DNA from: an uncultured Mucispirillum sp.
GTDB lineage: Bacteria; Chrysiogenota; Deferribacteres; Deferribacterales; Mucispirillaceae
Reading direction: 5' to 3'
Length of the DNA stretch: 51,044 bases
Assembly (NCBI GenBank): GCA_944325215.1
Contig: CALUZC010000020.1
Coordinates: 1 to 51,044, forward strand
How positions within the stretch are numbered: position 1 is the first letter of the stretch; each line of letters starts with the position of its first letter. This document shows positions 1 through 10,600 of this stretch, in pieces. The translations under genes and the position numbers were made by a program. The notes beneath the pieces were generated by a model that was given only the letters and a program-made list of their open reading frames with translations, searched no databases and was not told the origin of the DNA.

Positions 1-32
1 AATTCATAAGAATACTTTGTTCTACGTGACAT

Positions 33-67
33 AAAAACACCCCATTTATTTGTCCAATAAATGGGGT
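33..67 (-). terminator. Rho-independent terminator of htpG
   Basis: A perfect 12-bp stem (39-50 paired with 56-67) with a 5-nt loop is followed on the minus strand by a short T run (33-37). It lies 26 nt past the htpG stop codon, the expected position for an intrinsic terminator. Confidence 0.88.
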
Positions 68-92
68 TCGCATCATATAAATCCCCTTTTTA

Positions 93-1988
93 TTACTCTA
101 AGCCTTTAATCATTAAGTTTGCCACTCTTTTTGCAAAAAGTGAAGCGTCCACTGGTTTTGCACCTTCTAAGATTAATGCTTCATCATAAAGCAGGTCTAC
201 ATACTCTTTTAATACTTCGCTTTCTTTATCTTTATTAAAAAGCTCATTTAATTTTATAAATAATGGGTGGTCTGCATTTACTTCCATTGTGCGTTTTGAT
301 GCCATAAATGACTGCCCCATAGCTTTCATAATCTGTTCCATATGTGGGTCAAAATCATTCTCCCCTCTTACTAAACATACTGGGCTGTCTGTAAGCCTGC
401 TTGAAAGGCGAACATCTGCTATTTTATCTTTTAACTGTTCTTTAATAAAAGATAATATTGAGCTTAATTCTTCGCTTTTCTTTTCTTTTTCTGCCTTTTC
501 TTCATCAGTTAAGTTTATATCGCCTTTTACTACTGATTTGAAAGTTTTGCCTTTATATTCTCTTAAAGCTGAAATTACAATATCATCTATATCATCAGTT
601 AATATTAAAACTTCATAGCCTTTATTTGTTAAGCCTTCCATATATGGACTTGCCATTGCTTCTGCTTTTGTTGGGGCAAGAATATAATAAATATCATTCT
701 GCCCTTCTTTCATTCTTTCTACATACTCTGCAAATGTAGTATATTTGCCATCTTCTGTGGCAGTAGATTCTGCTAATACTAAATCTGCAATATTTTCTTT
801 TTTCTCAAACTCAAAATGAAGCCCTTCTTTTAATATTCTTCCAAACTCTTTGAAAAATGATACGTATTTATTATACTCTTTATTTTTCATATCAGTTAAA
901 GCATCAAGCACTCTTTTTGTAATGTTTTTACGCATTACTTCAATAAGTTTGTTATTCTGCAGTATTTCCCTTGAAATATTCAGCGGTAAATCGTTTGATT
1001 CAACCACACCTTTTACAAATCTTAAATAAGGTGGGAAAAGTTCTTCACAGTGCTCCATAATCTGCACTCTTTTTACATAAAGCATAGGTCCTGACTTATA
1101 TTCTTTATATATAATATCAAAAGGTTTCATTTTTGGTATATATAAAAGCCCTGCAAATTCATGAGTACCTTCCACTTTAAAATGGATTGTTTTTAAAGGG
1201 TCTGAATAATCATGAGTAATATGTTTGTAAAACTCATTATATTCTTCCTCACTGATTTCTGATTTACTTTTTAACCATATAGCTTTTTGAGAGTTTAACA
1301 CTTCCTCTTTAACTTCTTTTTCGCCAGTTTCTTTGCCTTCTTCATCGCGTTTTGGTCTTTCAATATCCATAACTATTGGGTGTTCTATATAGTCTGAATA
1401 TTTAGAAACTAAATCTCTAATAGTCCATTCATCAAGGTAATTTTTATCATCTTCTTTTAAATGAAGAATAATATCTGTTCCACGGCTTGGGCGAACTGCC
1501 TCATCTATTTCAAATTTACCATCTGCTGCACTTTCCCATTTAACGCCTTTTTCATGGCCTGCTTTCCTTGTAATAACAGTAACTTTATCTGCTACCATAA
1601 ATGCAGAATAAAAACCAACTCCAAACTGACCAATAAGCTCAACTGCATCTTTTGCATTTTTTTCTTCAAGCATCTTCATAAATTCTTTTGTGCCACTGTT
1701 TGCTATTGTGCCTAAAGTATTTATTACTTCATCATAATCCATACCTATACCGTTATCTGATATAGTTAATGTGCCTGCACTTTTATTTGGTGTTAGTTTT
1801 ATTTTCCAGTTTGTATCATTTTCATATTTACTTTGGTCTGTAAGACCTTCGTAACGAACTTTATCTATTGCATCGCTGGCATTTGATATAAGCTCCCTTA
1901 AAAAAATATCCTTATTAGAATAAAGTGAGTGAATAACAATATCTAATAACTTAGATACTTCTGTTTTAAACTCCATAGTTTGTGCCAT
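93..1988 (-). CDS. htpG: Chaperone protein HtpG (Hsp90 family)
   Basis: Cytosolic ATP-dependent Hsp90-type chaperone of about 631 residues, the normal length for bacterial HtpG. The N-terminal GHKL ATPase domain shows ELISNASDA, DNGIGM and GQFGVGFYSAFMVA. The middle and C-terminal dimerisation domains follow in usual order. The frame extends upstream to 2030, but the ATG at 1988 (protein MAQTMEFKTEV) is preferred: it has an AGGAGA site 7 nt upstream and matches the usual HtpG start, and the longer version would begin inside the CIRCE element. Transcription is monocistronic, with its own promoter and CIRCE operator upstream and a terminator downstream. The identity is secure. Confidence 0.97.
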   Translation of the reverse strand: MAQTMEFKTEVSKLLDIVIHSLYSNKDIFLRELISNASDAIDKVRYEGLTDQSKYENDTNWKIKLTPNKSAGTLTISDNGIGMDYDEVINTLGTIANSGTKEFMKMLEEKNAKDAVELIGQFGVGFYSAFMVADKVTVITRKAGHEKGVKWESAADGKFEIDEAVRPSRGTDIILHLKEDDKNYLDEWTIRDLVSKYSDYIEHPIVMDIERPKRDEEGKETGEKEVKEEVLNSQKAIWLKSKSEISEEEYNEFYKHITHDYSDPLKTIHFKVEGTHEFAGLLYIPKMKPFDIIYKEYKSGPMLYVKRVQIMEHCEELFPPYLRFVKGVVESNDLPLNISREILQNNKLIEVMRKNITKRVLDALTDMKNKEYNKYVSFFKEFGRILKEGLHFEFEKKENIADLVLAESTATEDGKYTTFAEYVERMKEGQNDIYYILAPTKAEAMASPYMEGLTNKGYEVLILTDDIDDIVISALREYKGKTFKSVVKGDINLTDEEKAEKEKKSEELSSILSFIKEQLKDKIADVRLSSRLTDSPVCLVRGENDFDPHMEQIMKAMGQSFMASKRTMEVNADHPLFIKLNELFNKDKESEVLKEYVDLLYDEALILEGAKPVDASLFAKRVANLMIKGLE

Positions 1989-2023
1989 AAATTTATCTCC
2001 TAAACAAAATAATTTATCTATTA

Positions 2024-2050
2024 TTAGCACTCACAAGTGACGAGTGCCAA
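2024..2050 (-). promoter_or_regulatory. CIRCE operator (HrcA binding site)
   Basis: TTAGCACTC, a 9-nt spacer, then GAGTGCCAA. This differs from the classic CIRCE inverted repeat (TTAGCACTC-N9-GAGTGCTAA) at one base. It overlaps the predicted transcription start of htpG, so bound HrcA would block initiation. HrcA itself is not encoded in the window. Confidence 0.92.
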
Positions 2051-2054
2051 AGAT

Positions 2055-2083
2055 AATGTAATAACTATGCTGCATATTGTCAA
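2055..2083 (-). promoter_or_regulatory. sigma70-type promoter of htpG
   Basis: TTGACA (2078-2083), a 17-nt spacer and TACATT (2055-2060) on the minus strand. The predicted start, near 2048, falls in the first CIRCE half-site met by the polymerase. The fit to consensus is good; the start site is inferred. Confidence 0.75.
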
Positions 2084-2172
2084 GAGATTATAATGAAATA
2101 TTTTAAATATACTTGATTTGTATTATTGTTTTATGATAAAAGTATAAACTATTATATTATATGAGGAAATAG

Positions 2173-3027
2173 ATGAAAAAAACAATAATTTTAACACTAT
2201 TATTATTAATAAGCATAACAGGCTGTAAAAAGGAAAAAGTTAATATTATGAAGGTTCCTATTGTAGCAGAAGATTTTTACACACTGCAAAATAATATTAC
2301 ACTAGTTTGCACTCAAATTAATTCTACAATATGCAATTACATAAAAGGACCTATTACTTTATATCTTAAAGACTCATTTACACCAGGATATATATTATCA
2401 GGTGATGAAGCTATTGTAGCAGAAAAATTATATAAAAGATTAAATGGTAAAACACCAGAGCAGATTATTGAAGAATATAAAAAAATGTTAAAACAAAATC
2501 TTGATAATGATATAAAACGTGATATAAATGTTACGAAAACTCTTGATAATATAGAAAAAACTTACAAAAAAACAAGACATTTTGCAAAAGATATTGTTAT
2601 TAAAGATATACATACAAATATAGGCAGTGATAATATTATACAAATTGGTTTTACCATAGAAAACAATACACCTTTCAATGTATGGCAGTTTTCAGGTGAA
2701 GTTGAGTTTTTTACGGCTGTAGATACTATGCTTGCCCGTTCTAAAGCATTTACTAAAAAAATAGAGCCATATATTCCCGTAAATGCAAGCTCTAGAGTAA
2801 ATATTTATGTTAACTCCATATCAGAAGAAGATATGACTTTAGTTCGTGCAGCAAAAGATTTAACTACAAAGGTAATTATAACAAGCCTGCATACTGATTC
2901 AGAGGATAATGCAACTTCTGCTATTGTCCTTAGCCTGCCCTACTCATACCATCATTTAAGAGATATGATAGAAGAAAGGGAAAGAATGTATAATGCAACA
3001 CTTAAAAAAATTGATGATATTTATTAA
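2173..3027 (+). CDS. Lipoprotein of unknown function
   Basis: 284 residues. The N-terminus is a lipoprotein signal peptide: basic MKK, a hydrophobic core, then SITGC with the lipidated Cys at residue 18. The mature part is Lys-rich. It has a helical, charged middle section that includes NGKTPEQIIEEYKK, then a more beta-like C-terminal half (IQIGFTIENNTPFNVWQFSGEVEF) resembling an extracytoplasmic sandwich domain. No family was recognised with certainty. An AGGAA ribosome site precedes the ATG. The gene ends 13 nt before the M3 peptidase and is probably cotranscribed with it. Likely membrane-anchored facing the periplasm or cell surface. Confidence 0.8.
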   Translation: MKKTIILTLLLLISITGCKKEKVNIMKVPIVAEDFYTLQNNITLVCTQINSTICNYIKGPITLYLKDSFTPGYILSGDEAIVAEKLYKRLNGKTPEQIIEEYKKMLKQNLDNDIKRDINVTKTLDNIEKTYKKTRHFAKDIVIKDIHTNIGSDNIIQIGFTIENNTPFNVWQFSGEVEFFTAVDTMLARSKAFTKKIEPYIPVNASSRVNIYVNSISEEDMTLVRAAKDLTTKVIITSLHTDSEDNATSAIVLSLPYSYHHLRDMIEERERMYNATLKKIDDIY

Positions 3028-3040
3028 AAGGAGATAAAAT

Positions 3041-4987
3041 ATGTTTATAGATTTTCCGTTAAACTGCACTAAAAACTCACTGGAAAAAGTAACAAAAATA
3101 ATTGAAGAAAATAAAAAAGAAATAGAAAAATTACTTAGTATCAAAAAGAAAACTTATATTAATTTTATGCGTCCATTAATGGAGCTTGATAATAAGTTAA
3201 ATGAATATTTTACACCTGTAGCACATTTAAATTCTGTGTGTGACAGCAAAGAAACAAGAGAATCTTTTTCCATATGTTTACCAGCTATCAGCGTATATTC
3301 TTCAGAATTTTCTCAAAATAAAAATATATATAATGCTGTGCTTGAAATATCAAAAGAAGAAAACTTATCAAAAGAACAAAAGAAAGTTATAAAAGACAGC
3401 CTTGTCATGTTTGAATTAGGTGGCGTTCATTTAGATGATAACAAAAAACAACGTTTAACTGAAATAAACACACGACTTTCTGAACTTTCTGATAATTTTA
3501 ATAAAAACCTGCTTGATGCTACAAATGCTTTTGAGCTTATTTTAAAAGATGACGAACATATTAAAAATATGCCTGAAAGTGATAAAATGGCAGCAAAAGT
3601 AAAAGAAGGTTACAGGTTTACACTGCAAGCTCCATCATATATTGCATTTATGACTTACTGCTCCAATAGAGAGTTACGGGAAGAAGTTTACCATGCTTAT
3701 ATGACAAGAGCAGAAAATAACAGCAGTATTATTGAAGAAATATTAAAATTAAAAAATGAAAAAGCACACATGTTAGGATATAAAAATTACAGGGAAATGC
3801 GTAATAAAACTATGAGCTGCCCTAGTGCAGATGATGCATTAAGTTTCCTTGAAAATTTAAGTAATAAAGGTAAACCTTATGCCCTAAAAGAATTAAAAGA
3901 AATGCAGGACTTTGCAAAAAGTAAAGGGGTTGATAAAATAGAAAGCTATGATACTGCATATATGGCAAATTTGCTGAAAAAAGAAGTGCTTGATTTTGAC
4001 AGCCAGCAATTTATGCCTTATTTTGAAAAAAATAATGTAGTTAATGGACTTTTCTTATTTTTACAAAAACTTTTTAATATTAACTTTCAAGAAGTAAAAA
4101 ATGTTCCATTGTGGCATGAAAGTGTGCAGTGTTATAACATATTAGACAGTGATAATAAACCTTTTGCTAGGCTTTATATTGATTTGGAAGCAAGACCTGA
4201 AAAACGCGGTGGTGCCTGGATGAATAACTGGCACACAAGGCGAGTTGATGATAAAGGTGTTACTCATTTAAGTGATGCTTTTATTGTGGCAAACTTTCCA
4301 CCTGCAAAAGACGGCAACCCTTCTCTTTTACGTCATGATGATGTGCATACCCTTTTTCACGAAGCAGGACATGCTATTCATCATTTATTTTCAAAATGCA
4401 GTGAAAACGATGTATCAGGTATTAATGGTGTAGAGTGGGACGCTGTTGAGTTTCCTTCCCAGTTTTTAGAAAACTTTGCTTATGAAGAAAAAGTATTAAA
4501 ACTTTTTGCACGCCACTATAAAACTGGGGAAATTATACCTGATGAATTAATTAATAAATTAATAGAAAATAAAAACTTTCAGTCAGGTATGTTTTTAGTT
4601 CGCCAGCTTGAGTTTGGTATATTTGATTTAAAAATATATGAAAAAGACTACACTTATGAAGAAGTGCATAACATAATAAAAGAAGTTCGCAAAGAAACTG
4701 CTGTTATTACCCCACCTGATTATGTAATATTTGAAAACGGCTTCAGCCATATTTTTGGTGGTGGATATTCTGCTGGATATTACAGTTATAAATGGGCTGA
4801 AATGCTTTCTGCCGATGCTTACCTTGAATTTAGTAAACACGGTGTATTTGATGAAAAAATTGCTAAAAGTTTTAAAGAACATATTCTTGAAAAAGGTGGC
4901 AGCCAGACTATGCAGCAGCTTTTTACAGAATTTATGGGCAGAAAACCAGATGAAAATAAACTTCTTGAACTTATGGGTATGAAATAA
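3041..4987 (+). CDS. M3 family zinc oligopeptidase (oligopeptidase A / PrlC-like)
   Basis: 648 residues, close to the roughly 680 of oligopeptidase A. The thermolysin-type zinc site HEAGH lies at residues 440-444, with the M3-type third ligand in VEFPSQ (E470). The C-terminal substrate-closing region shows FGGGYSAGYYSYKWAE, typical of M3A enzymes. There is no signal peptide, so the enzyme is cytosolic and probably trims short peptides released by other proteases or from cleaved signal peptides. The start is supported by AAGGAGA upstream. It follows the lipoprotein gene by 13 nt. Dcp-type dipeptidyl carboxypeptidase is an alternative within the same family. Confidence 0.9.
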   Translation: MFIDFPLNCTKNSLEKVTKIIEENKKEIEKLLSIKKKTYINFMRPLMELDNKLNEYFTPVAHLNSVCDSKETRESFSICLPAISVYSSEFSQNKNIYNAVLEISKEENLSKEQKKVIKDSLVMFELGGVHLDDNKKQRLTEINTRLSELSDNFNKNLLDATNAFELILKDDEHIKNMPESDKMAAKVKEGYRFTLQAPSYIAFMTYCSNRELREEVYHAYMTRAENNSSIIEEILKLKNEKAHMLGYKNYREMRNKTMSCPSADDALSFLENLSNKGKPYALKELKEMQDFAKSKGVDKIESYDTAYMANLLKKEVLDFDSQQFMPYFEKNNVVNGLFLFLQKLFNINFQEVKNVPLWHESVQCYNILDSDNKPFARLYIDLEARPEKRGGAWMNNWHTRRVDDKGVTHLSDAFIVANFPPAKDGNPSLLRHDDVHTLFHEAGHAIHHLFSKCSENDVSGINGVEWDAVEFPSQFLENFAYEEKVLKLFARHYKTGEIIPDELINKLIENKNFQSGMFLVRQLEFGIFDLKIYEKDYTYEEVHNIIKEVRKETAVITPPDYVIFENGFSHIFGGGYSAGYYSYKWAEMLSADAYLEFSKHGVFDEKIAKSFKEHILEKGGSQTMQQLFTEFMGRKPDENKLLELMGMK

Positions 4988-4989
4988 TA

Positions 4990-5008
4990 TGCGTCATCTA
5001 TTGACGCA
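4990..5008 (+). other. Small GC-rich inverted repeat after the M3 peptidase gene
   Basis: TGCGTCA (4990-4996) and TGACGCA (5002-5008) form a 7-bp hairpin with a 5-nt loop just after the stop codon. No U-run follows, so it is not a standard intrinsic terminator. It could be an mRNA 3'-end stabiliser or a weak attenuator before addB. Confidence 0.4.
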
Positions 5009-5056
5009 ACCCTGTTATATATACAAAATATAATAAATTTTAAAAAAGGGATAAAT

Positions 5057-7687
5057 ATGATTACCTGTCTATATATACCAGAAGATAAAAAAGCGTTAAA
5101 TTATATTGCTGAAATTACTAAGCCTAAAGATGTATATGAAAATAAAACATGCTTAATAGTGCCAACAGAGCGTAATGTGCGTCATTTAGCATCATATGGG
5201 TTTATGTATACAGATATTTTATCCCTTTCTAGTTTTTATGATTTGGCAATTGAATATGATAATATACTGCTGCCAAAAGAGCTGCGCCCATACTATCTTC
5301 TCAAAGCCGTTGAAAAACTAAATAAAGATGAAATATATGCTGTCTTTAAGAATAATAATGAAGATTTTACTAATAATTTTCTTTCCTTTGCAAAAAACAC
5401 TAATAACATATTTTCTTTTTACAGAGAACTTTTTGCAGAACATGTATCCGTGGAAGATTTATCAAAAGCTTCCCTTTATTCTGATTATGAAATGCAGATA
5501 AATATACTTACAAAACTTTGGGATATATATTTAGAGCTTATTCATAAAGATAATTATATGGATAAGTGGGAAACATATAATAATTTTAAATTAAATGAGT
5601 ATTTTATAAATTCATATAGTGAATATATATTTCTAATTAACGGTTTTCTTACAAAATATGAGCTTACCTTTATTAAAAATATAGGCACTATGCAAAATGT
5701 ATGTGTTGTTTTTAACTATGCGGGCAGCCTTTATAAACAGCATAAAGAATATGAAAAATTCTTTAATACTTCATCACTTAAAGATAAAAATATGCCTTTA
5801 TTAAATAATAATAATGTGCAGATTTATGAATGTGCTTCAAATATATCTCAAATTGAATTAATCACTAAAAAAGCATTTGAAATAAATAAAAAACATAATA
5901 TTCCATTTAATAAAATGGCAGTTGTTATGCCTGATACAAGCTGTAAACCATACTTTATTTTGCTTGATGTTTATAAGCTGTTTGATGTTTCTGCAGGTGA
6001 TGAAATGTCAAACACTAGAATATATACCCTGCTTGAAAATCTTATAAATATTTATGAAGATTTATATAGCTTTAATAACACACCTATAAATAATATTATT
6101 ACACTATTTTCAGACAGCTTTTTACTTGCTATAGATGAAATATCAAATATAGTTAGCGAGTGCAATAAATTAATAGAAAATAACAGGCAGTATATCAATA
6201 AAGATGATTTGTGTAATATAAGCTTTATCAAAAAATATTTTTATGAGCTTTTAAATGCAGATAAAACTATGACTATAAATAAAACTGCAAATATATATAA
6301 AACACTTTTAAAAAATTTAAAAGATATACTTACAATAGAAAAAGATGAAATACAAAAATGTATTATTGCCGTTGAAAAAGTGAGCACAACTTATAAAAAT
6401 ATTAAAGATGAAGTAAGTTTTTTAGAATCATCTCACCTTATACTTTCAGAAATAATGAGCCTTTCCATTGACCTGCCAAAAAGGGAAATAGCAGTAACAG
6501 GAATATTAGAAACAAGAAATATGAATTATGATATTATCTTTATGCCTTTTATGACAGAAGAACTTTTCCCACCTAAAAGCAGTAAAGATTTATTTATTAA
6601 TACAGAAATTAGAAACCAGCTTAACCTGCCTACATATATAGACAGGGAAAATTTAATGAAAAACTATTGTTTTCAAATTATTAACCATGCAAAACTTACT
6701 ATCTTTTCATATTCTGATGAGCTTTCTTCTATTCGCAGAAGCTCATTTATTGAAGAAATTATTGTAAAAAATAATTTAAAAGTAGAATATTTTTCACCAA
6801 AAGAAATATCTCTTATTAAAACAGACACTTACCACTATAATATAAAAGATAATGAAATCTCCATTGAAAAAACTGATGATGTAGTAAACCATTTAAAAAA
6901 CTTTACATATTCTGCTTCTGCATTAAATGTATATAAATCATGCTCATTAAAGTTTTATTTTAGGTATATATTAAATATTGATAAAGGGGTAGAAAGTGTA
7001 GAAAGCCTTGATAACCAAATATTTGGTATTATTATTCATAATGTTTTTAAAGAACTTCATAATAAAGGTATTACCCCACACAGTGATAAATATAAAGATG
7101 AATTTAAAAAAGAATTTACTAAATTAATAAAATCATATGATGCTTATAACCACAGTAAAGTAGAACAATTTATAGCAACTTTTATATACAACACTTTAGA
7201 GCAGATAGTTAATGCAGAAATAACACATACTAATGAAGGTTATGAAATACTAGATAGAGAAAAATGTATTACTGCAACATTTAATAGATTTAATATAAAA
7301 GGCTTTCTTGATAAGGTAGAAATCAAAGATAATAAAATATATGTTACAGACTATAAATATAAAGATATAAAAAACATAAAAATAATAAAAGATGATAATT
7401 TTGATAATGTAGATGATATTCAGCTTGTAATATATGCCATATTAATAGAAAAAGAAATGAAAAAGCTGCCTGAAAATATTTTTTACTTTAGCATAAAAGA
7501 AGATTTTAAATATTTTGAGGGCTTTGATATGGAATTATATGATAAATACAAAGTGCATATAAAAAATATGCTAAATGAGATTGTAGATAAAAATATAAAC
7601 TTTACTCAAACAGATAAACTTAAAAATTGTGATTTTTGTTCATATAACAATATATGTGGGAGGAATAATGGCTTCTTCGCTAAATAA
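5057..7687 (+). CDS. addB: AddB-like nuclease subunit (PD-(D/E)XK, Fe-S cluster)
   Basis: 876 residues. This is the partner subunit of an AddAB-type helicase-nuclease that resects double-strand breaks for recombination. The N-terminal two thirds have the AddB helicase-like layout, but no Walker A (GxxGxGKT/S) is visible, so this half is probably not an active ATPase. The C-terminal RecB-type nuclease shows D752 (GFLDKVE) and D765-Y-K767. Four cysteines in AddB arrangement (C629, C858, C861, C867) should hold a 4Fe-4S cluster clamping the nuclease domain. GGG-type ribosome site at 5047. Its last 20 nt overlap the addA start, implying translational coupling. Confidence 0.85.
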   Translation: MITCLYIPEDKKALNYIAEITKPKDVYENKTCLIVPTERNVRHLASYGFMYTDILSLSSFYDLAIEYDNILLPKELRPYYLLKAVEKLNKDEIYAVFKNNNEDFTNNFLSFAKNTNNIFSFYRELFAEHVSVEDLSKASLYSDYEMQINILTKLWDIYLELIHKDNYMDKWETYNNFKLNEYFINSYSEYIFLINGFLTKYELTFIKNIGTMQNVCVVFNYAGSLYKQHKEYEKFFNTSSLKDKNMPLLNNNNVQIYECASNISQIELITKKAFEINKKHNIPFNKMAVVMPDTSCKPYFILLDVYKLFDVSAGDEMSNTRIYTLLENLINIYEDLYSFNNTPINNIITLFSDSFLLAIDEISNIVSECNKLIENNRQYINKDDLCNISFIKKYFYELLNADKTMTINKTANIYKTLLKNLKDILTIEKDEIQKCIIAVEKVSTTYKNIKDEVSFLESSHLILSEIMSLSIDLPKREIAVTGILETRNMNYDIIFMPFMTEELFPPKSSKDLFINTEIRNQLNLPTYIDRENLMKNYCFQIINHAKLTIFSYSDELSSIRRSSFIEEIIVKNNLKVEYFSPKEISLIKTDTYHYNIKDNEISIEKTDDVVNHLKNFTYSASALNVYKSCSLKFYFRYILNIDKGVESVESLDNQIFGIIIHNVFKELHNKGITPHSDKYKDEFKKEFTKLIKSYDAYNHSKVEQFIATFIYNTLEQIVNAEITHTNEGYEILDREKCITATFNRFNIKGFLDKVEIKDNKIYVTDYKYKDIKNIKIIKDDNFDNVDDIQLVIYAILIEKEMKKLPENIFYFSIKEDFKYFEGFDMELYDKYKVHIKNMLNEIVDKNINFTQTDKLKNCDFCSYNNICGRNNGFFAK

Positions 7688-10600
7688 GTATGATAACCTT
7701 GCTTTAGAAGCATCAGCTGGAACTGGTAAAACTTTTCAACTTGCTATGCGTGTTGCAGGAATGCTTTTAACAGGTGTTGCCCCGCGTGATATTTTATGCC
7801 TTACATTTACTAAAAAAGCAACGGCAGAAATGAAAGAACGCATTATTAAGTTTATTAACTCTATGGCAGAAAATACTGCCAGTGAAAGTGAAATAGAATT
7901 TATTACACCTTTAATGAAAAAATATGCAAAACAGCTTAAGGTTGAATTTTCAAAAGAGTTTATTCAAGAAAAAGCCATTATTGCAAGGAATAATTTATTT
8001 ACTTATTTTTCTGAACTAAATATTAAAACAATAGATTCATTTAATAATACTATCCTTCGTATTTTCCCGTTTGAAGCTGGATTTCGCCCTGATTTTAATA
8101 TAGAAAGCGATGATGAAATAGATATTATAAAAAAAGAAGCTTTTGATAATATTATTGCAAATATTTTAGATGATAAAGTTTGGAAAGAAATTCTTGAAAA
8201 ATTATACAGTGTGTTCAATATCGCTGCCAATAATTTTATACCATGGCTTCAAAATTATACAGAATATACCACAAATAATATTTTAAACCTAGAAATTACT
8301 ATGCAGAATGCACCAGATAAGCATAAAATTAATGAAATGCTTAATAAAATACTAGAATTAAGAAATAATATTAATACTCAGTGTATAAAATTTATGCATA
8401 CTTTTGAAGCAGATGAGCTTGGTATAAACCAGTTAAAAACATATGAAAAATTAAACACTAAAAAAATAGATGAAATAGCCTGCAATAATTTAATAAAAGT
8501 AGAAAACTTATCTGATGCACCTTCTTTTAAAAAATATGATTTTTCCCAAAACCAGTATAATATACAAAAAGATATAAGAGATAATATGCAAAAATATTAC
8601 CTTTTGCAAGGTGATATTATTACAGGGCTTGCTCTAAATCTTGGTGGACTTCTTTATGAAAAAATGAAAGAAATAAAAAAAGAAAGAAATATATTAACAT
8701 ACAGCGATATTAGTGAAGAAGTTTATTATATGCTTTCAGATAAGCACTCACAAATAGATAAAGACTACCTTTATTTTAGGCTTGATGGTAAAATAAACCA
8801 TTTATTAATAGATGAATTCCAGGATACTTCCATTTCTCAGTGGCTCACATTAAAACCACTAGCCGAAGAAGCAATGGCTGGGCTTGGCCAAAAAGATAAA
8901 ATAGGCAGTTTTTTCTATGTGGGAGACCCTAAGCAAAATATATACAGATTTCGTGGTGGAAGCTCCAGCCTTTTTAGAACTCTTTTACATGAATATAAAG
9001 ATAAATTACAGGCAGAAACTTTAAATACAAATTATAGAAGTGGCAGTCATATTGTAGAGTTTGTAAACAATCTTTCTAATAATATATATAAAAGCAATAA
9101 AGAGCTTTTTTCCATATTTAATATAGACCAGAAAGCATATCCTGAAAATGGTGATGGTTATGTAGAAGTAACACACGCATTAGATGAAAAAAAATATTAC
9201 CTTGATTATACAAAAGAAAAAATAGAAAAATGTATTAAAGCAGGCTATACATATAAAGATATAGCAGTGCTTACAGTATCTAATAAACATGGTGGAGATT
9301 TAATTGACTATTTAGAAGAAAATAATATTCCTGTACAGGTAGAAACATCATCAAAACTAACAAGCTGCCAAGCCTTTCAAATATTATCTGCCCTTGCTGT
9401 ATTTATAGAAACTGGCGATACCTTTTCTTATCTTACTTACGCCCTTTCCCACCCTAAAGCTTATAATAATTCCTTTATAGAAAATAAAGAAAATATTATA
9501 AAAGATATGAATAGAATAAAAAACTATATAAAAAATATGACTAACTGCTCTATTTTTGAAAAAATATTATACCTTATAAATACACTTGATTTACAAAGCA
9601 GATTTAGTAATAACCCAGATTTTTATGCAGTTATTGATGCTATGGAAAAAGGAGCATATGGCGAAAAAAATATAAGTTTATTTATGGAAAAAGTATATAA
9701 GGCAGCAGCAGATAAACAATCATCTTCATCATCAAGCAATAATGCTGTTACCATTATGACCATACATAAATCAAAGGGTTTACAATTTCCTGTTGTAGTA
9801 ATTCCAAACTTAGAAGTTGATTTAAAATTAAATGCAGCAAATACACATCTTTTTGTATCTGATAATAAAGAGTTTGGCAATTCAGACCTGTGCTCTGTTT
9901 ATAAAAAGGATATCCATACATATATCTCTGGCACAAAAGCAGAAGAATATATGAATAATGAAAATAACCTTATTATGCAGGATAATATAAATATGCTCTA
10001 TGTTGCTATGACAAGGGCCGAACAAGCACTTTTTATGAATATTAAATACTTTAAAGATACACCTACTAACCTTTCCCAGTATGTAAGCCAGTTTATAGTA
10101 GAAGATGAAATATATGGGAAATTAAAGCCACTTAAGAAAGAAAAAGTAACTGAAAGAAAAAGCGTAAAAATTAATGTGGAAATAGAGAAAGAAAAATCTT
10201 TTGGCACTGACAATGCATGGTTTGATACAGATAAAAAGGAAACACAAAGTTACGAAGCGACACTTTTTGGCTCATGTTTGCATGCTGGATTAAATATTTT
10301 AGAATATAAAAATGATGCAACTATTAAAATGGCAGAAAAACATATGATGGCTCATTTTGGTGCATTATTATCAGAAAATAATATGAACTTAATATGTGAA
10401 TATATTAAAAAAGTATATAACAATACTGCCTGGCAGAAACTTTTTACAGGGCGTGTTTTTAAAGAAAGACGTATTGGAGAAAATAACACCCTTTATGCTG
10501 TTGATATATACAGTGAATTAGATGATAAAATAATTTTAATGGACTATAAAACTGGATTTTTAGATAATAATAGAATAAATGATTATTCTGATAAATTAAG

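Noticed and set aside
1989-2030. Longer htpG start
   Set aside because: It would begin inside the CIRCE element and lacks a ribosome site; ATG 1988 has both AGGAGA and the family-typical N-terminus.
4990-5008. Hairpin after the M3 peptidase gene as a terminator
   Set aside because: Only 7 bp and no T tract; kept as an unexplained inverted repeat only.
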